From NCBI GenBank assembly GCA_964347135.1, contig CAYFXA010000007.1, forward strand, positions 1 to 22,390: a DNA stretch of 22,390 bases. The letters run 5' to 3'. Of this stretch, positions 19,592 through 22,390 are shown piece after piece. The notes under the pieces were generated by a model, which was not told the DNA's origin, did not search any database, and was given only the letters and a program-made list of their open reading frames with translations. Within the stretch, counting starts at the first letter, position 1. Each line of letters opens with the position of its first letter. The translations under genes were made by a program, and so were the position numbers. The stretch comes from CAYFXA01 sp964347135. Its GTDB lineage: Bacteria; Patescibacteriota; Microgenomatia; PFEM01; JAHIFH01.

Positions 19592-20155
19592 ATGATTTCA
19601 GTGACAGAATTAAGAACTGGCAGAGCTTTTAAACTTGATGGGCAGCCTTTTCAGGTGCTCAATTACAAACACACTAAGATAGCTCGAGGCTCGGCTAATA
19701 TTAAAATTAAAGCCCGCAATTTAATTACGGGAGCAGTGGTTGGAAAAACCTTTGTTTCTGGAGCTAAAGTTGAGCCAATTGAGACCTCAATTAGGACTCT
19801 TCAATACCTTTACCAGGATGATAGCCATCTTTATTTCATGGATCCTCGTAGTTTTGAACAATTTTCTCTTGGGAAATCAGTTTTAGGAGATAAGGCTAAA
19901 TACCTTAAGGAGGAGAGTAAAGTAAAGGTTTTGTTTTATGAAGGTAAACCCTTATCAGTTGAGTTACCCAAGTCAATGGTTTTTGAGGTAAAAGATGCGC
20001 CACCAGGAGTTAAAGGTGATTCGGCCACAGCCTCAAACAAACCAGTAACGCTTGAAAATGGTTTGGTTGTTCGAACACCCCTTTTTGTTAAAAAAGGAGA
20101 TAAGATAAAAATTGATACCCAGAGCGGAGAGTACCAAGAGAGAGTGGGTTGTTAA
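19592..20155 (+). CDS. efp: Translation elongation factor P
   Basis: From the ATG at 19592 the product has 187 residues, the standard EF-P length, with all three domains: the KOW-like N-terminal domain (MISVTELRTGRAFKLDGQPF), a middle OB domain (TFVSGAKVEPIETSIRTLQYLYQDDSHLYFMD) and a C-terminal OB domain ending VKKGDKIKIDTQSGEYQERV. EF-P relieves stalling at polyproline codons. The tip-loop residue is Arg32 (KHTKIARGSAN), aligned with E. coli Lys34 and with the arginine that is rhamnosylated in Pseudomonas. The frame extends to 19562, but only through tRNA-Leu. With three bases after the tRNA, the processed mRNA would be essentially leaderless. It faces a minus-strand gene with 5 bases between stops. 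Confidence 0.95.
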   Translation: MISVTELRTGRAFKLDGQPFQVLNYKHTKIARGSANIKIKARNLITGAVVGKTFVSGAKVEPIETSIRTLQYLYQDDSHLYFMDPRSFEQFSLGKSVLGDKAKYLKEESKVKVLFYEGKPLSVELPKSMVFEVKDAPPGVKGDSATASNKPVTLENGLVVRTPLFVKKGDKIKIDTQSGEYQERVGC

Positions 20156-20160
20156 GAAGG

Positions 20161-20622
20161 TTAGGTGAAGATAACAAGCAGCGCTAAAATGACAACTATT
20201 CCTTGAATCGCCAAACCAGGAACAAGGGGCAGTCTCCATTGAAGACGACGCTGAAATTTAATGAGATTTTTTAAGAATTGAGTCCGAATACCCAAAAAAA
20301 AATAGAATCCTTCGATAACATCAAGCACCACGGCAGCAAAGCAGGCTAAAATAATACTCAGAGCGTGATTGACATTGGGCAAAGCCCGACTAGCAAGAAA
20401 AAGGCCAATGATTAAACTTAGAGAGGTATCAAGGATAACTAGTTTCGTTGACTTTTTAGTTGGCTTGCCATATTTTTCAGTTTCTGTGTAGAGGCTTGGG
20501 TTCCAGTGGGGCGAAAGATCAAGGGGAATATGGCTTAAAAAAGCAAGGGGGATTGAGATTAAAGGATTTGGAATTTTGGTGGCAATGGTTGCGCCAATGA
20601 TAGTATGAGGCAGTTCAAGCAT
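20161..20622 (-). CDS. Predicted multi-pass membrane protein, possibly DUF457-like
   Basis: From the ATG at 20622 the product has 153 residues with about four hydrophobic segments. The start MLELPHTIIGATIATKIPNP, followed by LAFLSHIPLDLSPHWNP, resembles the His/Asp pattern (H...H..LD..PHW) of membrane-bound metal-dependent hydrolase-like DUF457/YdjM proteins, though the family call is only tentative. The C-terminal half ends in a strongly hydrophobic segment (LAIQGIVVILALLVIFT). The frame is open to 20715, but the added 31 residues cross the -10 element and are rejected. It is divergent from the Lgt-like gene and shares its promoter region. Confidence 0.72.
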   Translation of the reverse strand: MLELPHTIIGATIATKIPNPLISIPLAFLSHIPLDLSPHWNPSLYTETEKYGKPTKKSTKLVILDTSLSLIIGLFLASRALPNVNHALSIILACFAAVVLDVIEGFYFFLGIRTQFLKNLIKFQRRLQWRLPLVPGLAIQGIVVILALLVIFT

Positions 20623-20632
20623 ATCGGGAAAC

Positions 20633-20641
20633 AGTATAGCA
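20633..20641 (-). promoter_or_regulatory. Extended -10 promoter of the minus-strand membrane protein gene
   Basis: On the minus strand TG, one base, then TATACT (20633-20638) lies 10 bases before the ATG at 20622, leaving almost no leader. Confidence 0.6.
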
Positions 20642-20656
20642 CATGTTGTTGAAATA

Positions 20657-20665
20657 TGGTATCTT
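20657..20665 (+). promoter_or_regulatory. Extended -10 promoter of the Lgt-like gene
   Basis: TG, one base, then TATCTT (20660-20665) lies 19 bases before the ATG at 20685; a weak AAGGAAA in the leader may serve as a ribosome binding site. It is only about 20 bases from the opposing -10, so the two promoters probably interfere. Confidence 0.5.
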
Positions 20666-20684
20666 GAGGTTAAGGAAATTAACA

Positions 20685-21476
20685 ATGCTACCAGTTTTTT
20701 TTTCCATCGGACCAATTAATTTTTATAGTTTGGGCTTTTTGTTGGCAATTGGTTTCTTTCTTGCCTCTTTTTTTATTTGGCGGAGACTGAAGGAATTGGG
20801 GATTGATGAGGAAAAGGTAATTGATTTGATTATTATTGCCACTTTATTTGGGCTCATTTTTGGGAGAGTCTTTTTTATTATTCAAAACGTTTCCATCCTT
20901 GGTTTAAATCCCATCCATTGGTTATTGATTAGAAGGTATCCGGGTTTGTCTTTTTGGGGAGCAATCGGAGGTGCTTTTTTAGCCATTTACATGTTCAGTC
21001 GTCGTCAAAACTTTGATTTTTGGCAATTAGCGGATGAATTTATTTATGGAATGATGCCCTTCTTGATTTTATCTCAGATTGGCGCTTTTTTTGATGGTTC
21101 CGGTTTTGGGAAACCAACAACAATGCCTTGGGGAATTTATGCGGCAGGCGGTTTGCTCAAAAGGCAGCCCCTTCCTTTGGTGATGGCAATAGGATTTTTT
21201 GTTCTTTGGCTTCTTTTGTTGCGAATCGAAAGACATTGGCGAACTTGGGAGTGGTACAAAAGTAAAGCTCATGGTTTGGTGGCTCTTATGTTTGGGATTT
21301 TGGCAATGCTGACTAACGCTTTAGTTGCTTTTTGGCGTGATAGTTTGCTATACTGGTACAGGCTAGAAATTAGTTTAAGTCTGATTCTGGCCTGCTTATT
21401 TTTAGGCGCGATTTATTTTCGCTCAGGGAGGAGGTCATTTGGCAAAATCAAAGAAAAGACAAGCAAGAGTCGCTAA
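20685..21476 (+). CDS. Lgt-like (prolipoprotein diacylglyceryl transferase family) protein with degraded active site
   Basis: From ATG 20685 the product has 263 residues and about seven membrane segments, with the Lgt outline: SIGPINFYSLGFLLAIGFFLASFFIWRR (7-34), GLIFGRVFFII (56-66), YPGLSFWGAIGGAFLA (85-100), SQIGAFFDGSGFGKPTTMPWGIY (130-152). Lgt transfers diacylglycerol to lipoprotein cysteines. Residues essential in E. coli differ: the catalytic-region histidine (His103) aligns with Trp91, the signature arginine (Arg143) with Gln131 and the following Asn (Asn146) with Ala, and the HPxQLYE motif is only QPLPLVM. It may be a divergent enzyme or a repurposed membrane protein. An in-frame ATG at 20643 precedes the -10 and is rejected. 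Its end overlaps the next gene by 38 bases. Confidence 0.78.
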   Translation: MLPVFFSIGPINFYSLGFLLAIGFFLASFFIWRRLKELGIDEEKVIDLIIIATLFGLIFGRVFFIIQNVSILGLNPIHWLLIRRYPGLSFWGAIGGAFLAIYMFSRRQNFDFWQLADEFIYGMMPFLILSQIGAFFDGSGFGKPTTMPWGIYAAGGLLKRQPLPLVMAIGFFVLWLLLLRIERHWRTWEWYKSKAHGLVALMFGILAMLTNALVAFWRDSLLYWYRLEISLSLILACLFLGAIYFRSGRRSFGKIKEKTSKSR

Positions 21477-21852
21477 ACAAGTTAGGCAAGTAGTCACCTT
21501 TCCGGCTAAAGTGCTTGAGCCTATTGGCCATTTTCTTAAACGGGAGGAAAGAAGACTGGAAAAAAGAAGAAAGGAAATTGCTGAGGCTGACCCCTTTGAG
21601 GACATTCGCCGACTTTCTGATAATGCTGCGGCTGATGCAGATGCAGCCGAACAATTTGGGCACGAACGAGCTAAGGCAATGAGAGACCAGGTTGACCGGA
21701 AATTAATTCAGATCCGAAAAGCTTTAACCCGGATTAAAATTGGTCAGTATGCCATTTGTGAAAAATGTGGCCAAATGATTGATACTGATCGACTCATGGT
21801 AATGCCAGAGGCAACCCTGTGCATCAAGTGCGAGAAGAAAAAAGCAAAGTAG
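21439..21852 (+). CDS. DksA/TraR-type C4 zinc-finger protein
   Basis: The 137-residue product starts at TTG 21439, chosen because GGGAGGAGG lies just upstream (about 21427-21434, 4 bases away) and because MAKSKKRQARVAKQV gives a plausible basic N-terminus. A coiled-coil region (about 33-100) contains DPFEDIRRLSDNAAADADAAEQFGHER, and the C-terminal zinc finger has Cys107, Cys110, Cys128 and Cys131 (CEKC, CIKC) with the family GQYAICEKCGQMI pattern. DksA/TraR proteins bind RNA polymerase through its secondary channel; the DxxDxA tip of true DksA is not clearly present, so the role is less certain. It overlaps the lgt-like gene by 38 bases and the next gene by one base. Confidence 0.85.
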   Translation: MAKSKKRQARVAKQVRQVVTFPAKVLEPIGHFLKREERRLEKRRKEIAEADPFEDIRRLSDNAAADADAAEQFGHERAKAMRDQVDRKLIQIRKALTRIKIGQYAICEKCGQMIDTDRLMVMPEATLCIKCEKKKAK

Positions 21853-22390
21853 TGAATATCCCTTTAACTCCAAAAATTATTTCTGAAGACAAATCCATTC
21901 TTGTTATTGATAAGCCAGCGGGGATGGTGGTTAATCGAGCAAAAACAACAAAGGAAAAAACAATTCAGGATTGGGTTGGAGATTATTTGAAAATTAAGGG
22001 CAGGGGAATAGGCGGTAGAGCGGGGATTGTTCACAGAATAGACAAAGAAACTTCAGGAGTTTTAGTGGTGGCAAAAAATCAAAGAGCTTTTGAAGATTTA
22101 CAAAAACAATTCAAACAAAGAAAAGTAGAGAAGAGATATTTGGCTTTAGTTCATGGCAAGGTTGAACCGAAAAAAGGAGTGGTTGAAGCCCCCATCACTC
22201 GGAGCCCATTTAACCGAAAGAAGTTTGGGGTGTTTCTAGGCGGGCGCCCAGCAAAAACAGGGTATGAGGTCAAGAAATATTATTCTGATTTTACTTTATT
22301 AGAAATAATTCCTAAAACTGGTCGGACTCATCAGATTCGAGTTCACCTTAAATATCTTGGTTACCCCATTGTGGCTGATGAAAAATATGC
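21852..22390 (+). CDS. RluA-family pseudouridine synthase, 5' part
   Basis: A GTG start at 21852-21854, overlapping the TAG of the previous gene by one base, opens a frame that runs to the window end (179 codons). It begins MNIPLTPKIISEDKSILVID, then KPAGMVVNRAK, and has the catalytic loop GIVHRIDKETSGVLVVAKN (the HRxDxxTSG motif with the active aspartate), KRYLALVHGKVEP and KTGRTHQIRVHLKYLGYPIVAD, all diagnostic of the RluA/RluD group that makes pseudouridine in rRNA or tRNA. No S4 RNA-binding domain precedes the catalytic domain, as in RluA-type or short RluD-type members. The target site cannot be told from this fragment. The 3' end is missing. Confidence 0.9.
   Translation, partial: MNIPLTPKIISEDKSILVIDKPAGMVVNRAKTTKEKTIQDWVGDYLKIKGRGIGGRAGIVHRIDKETSGVLVVAKNQRAFEDLQKQFKQRKVEKRYLALVHGKVEPKKGVVEAPITRSPFNRKKFGVFLGGRPAKTGYEVKKYYSDFTLLEIIPKTGRTHQIRVHLKYLGYPIVADEKY

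Noticed and set aside
1..22390. Recoded UGA (code 25) as in Gracilibacteria-type CPR
   Set aside because: Several genes end cleanly at TGA (yqeY, dnaX, cysS, ychF, rpsF) and tryptophan in conserved positions is TGG.
1..22390. CRISPR array, insertion sequence, phage genes
   Set aside because: No spaced direct repeats, transposase, integrase or phage structural motifs were seen on either strand.

Overview
The window looks like a piece of a small, low-GC (about 40% by eye) bacterial genome of the Candidate Phyla Radiation (Patescibacteria), most likely Microgenomates-like. The reasons are compact or trimmed versions of universal proteins (a YchF GTPase without its helical hairpin domain, a release factor 1 without its N-terminal domain), an rpsF-ssb-rpsR cluster with no rplI (bL9) behind it, tight gene packing, and many short lineage-type unknown proteins. 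Genetic code 11 fits: TAA, TAG and TGA all end genes, and the release factor carries a PxT motif. I see no insertion sequence, prophage or CRISPR array.

Layout. 1-2795 (+): end of rpsU, yqeY, a degenerate ybeY overlapping dnaX, dnaX, ybaB. 2796-3330: a GC-rich unknown gene on the minus strand with a consensus promoter, a folded leader and a structured 3' end, unlike its surroundings. 3360-6094: recR (+), a small minus-strand gene, then an unknown charged protein followed directly by cysS. 6160-8490: a cysteine-rich membrane-anchored protein, a methyltransferase and compact ychF. 8547-12830: rpsF-ssb-rpsR continuing into a barrel-sandwich protein, a CtpA-type protease and an HtrA-type protease. 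12820-17380 (minus strand): a two-gene exported-protein operon, tRNA-His, a DapF-like epimerase, hisS, rpmE and prfA. 17422-22390: a metallo-beta-lactamase-fold protein and dnaB from a back-to-back promoter, tRNA-Leu joined to efp, a membrane protein (minus strand), an Lgt-like protein with a degraded active site, a DksA/TraR zinc-finger protein, and the start of an RluA-type pseudouridine synthase.

Function. Most genes serve translation (bS21, bS6, bS18, bL31, CysRS, HisRS, EF-P, RF1, two tRNAs, rRNA modification) and replication/repair (DnaX, SSB, DnaB, RecR, YbaB), with a cell-surface layer (two membrane-anchored proteases, DUF5666-like and Ig-like exported proteins).

The most noteworthy signals are regulatory. 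A recurrent extended -10 motif (TGn followed by a TAnnAT-like hexamer) stands 6-13 bases before many start codons, which implies leaderless mRNAs. Two tRNAs are joined almost directly to start codons. One divergent promoter pair shares a near-palindromic -35 element. The GC-rich orphan gene at 2871-3179 has two mutually exclusive hairpins around its ribosome binding site. All functional calls come from reading motifs; no database search was run.
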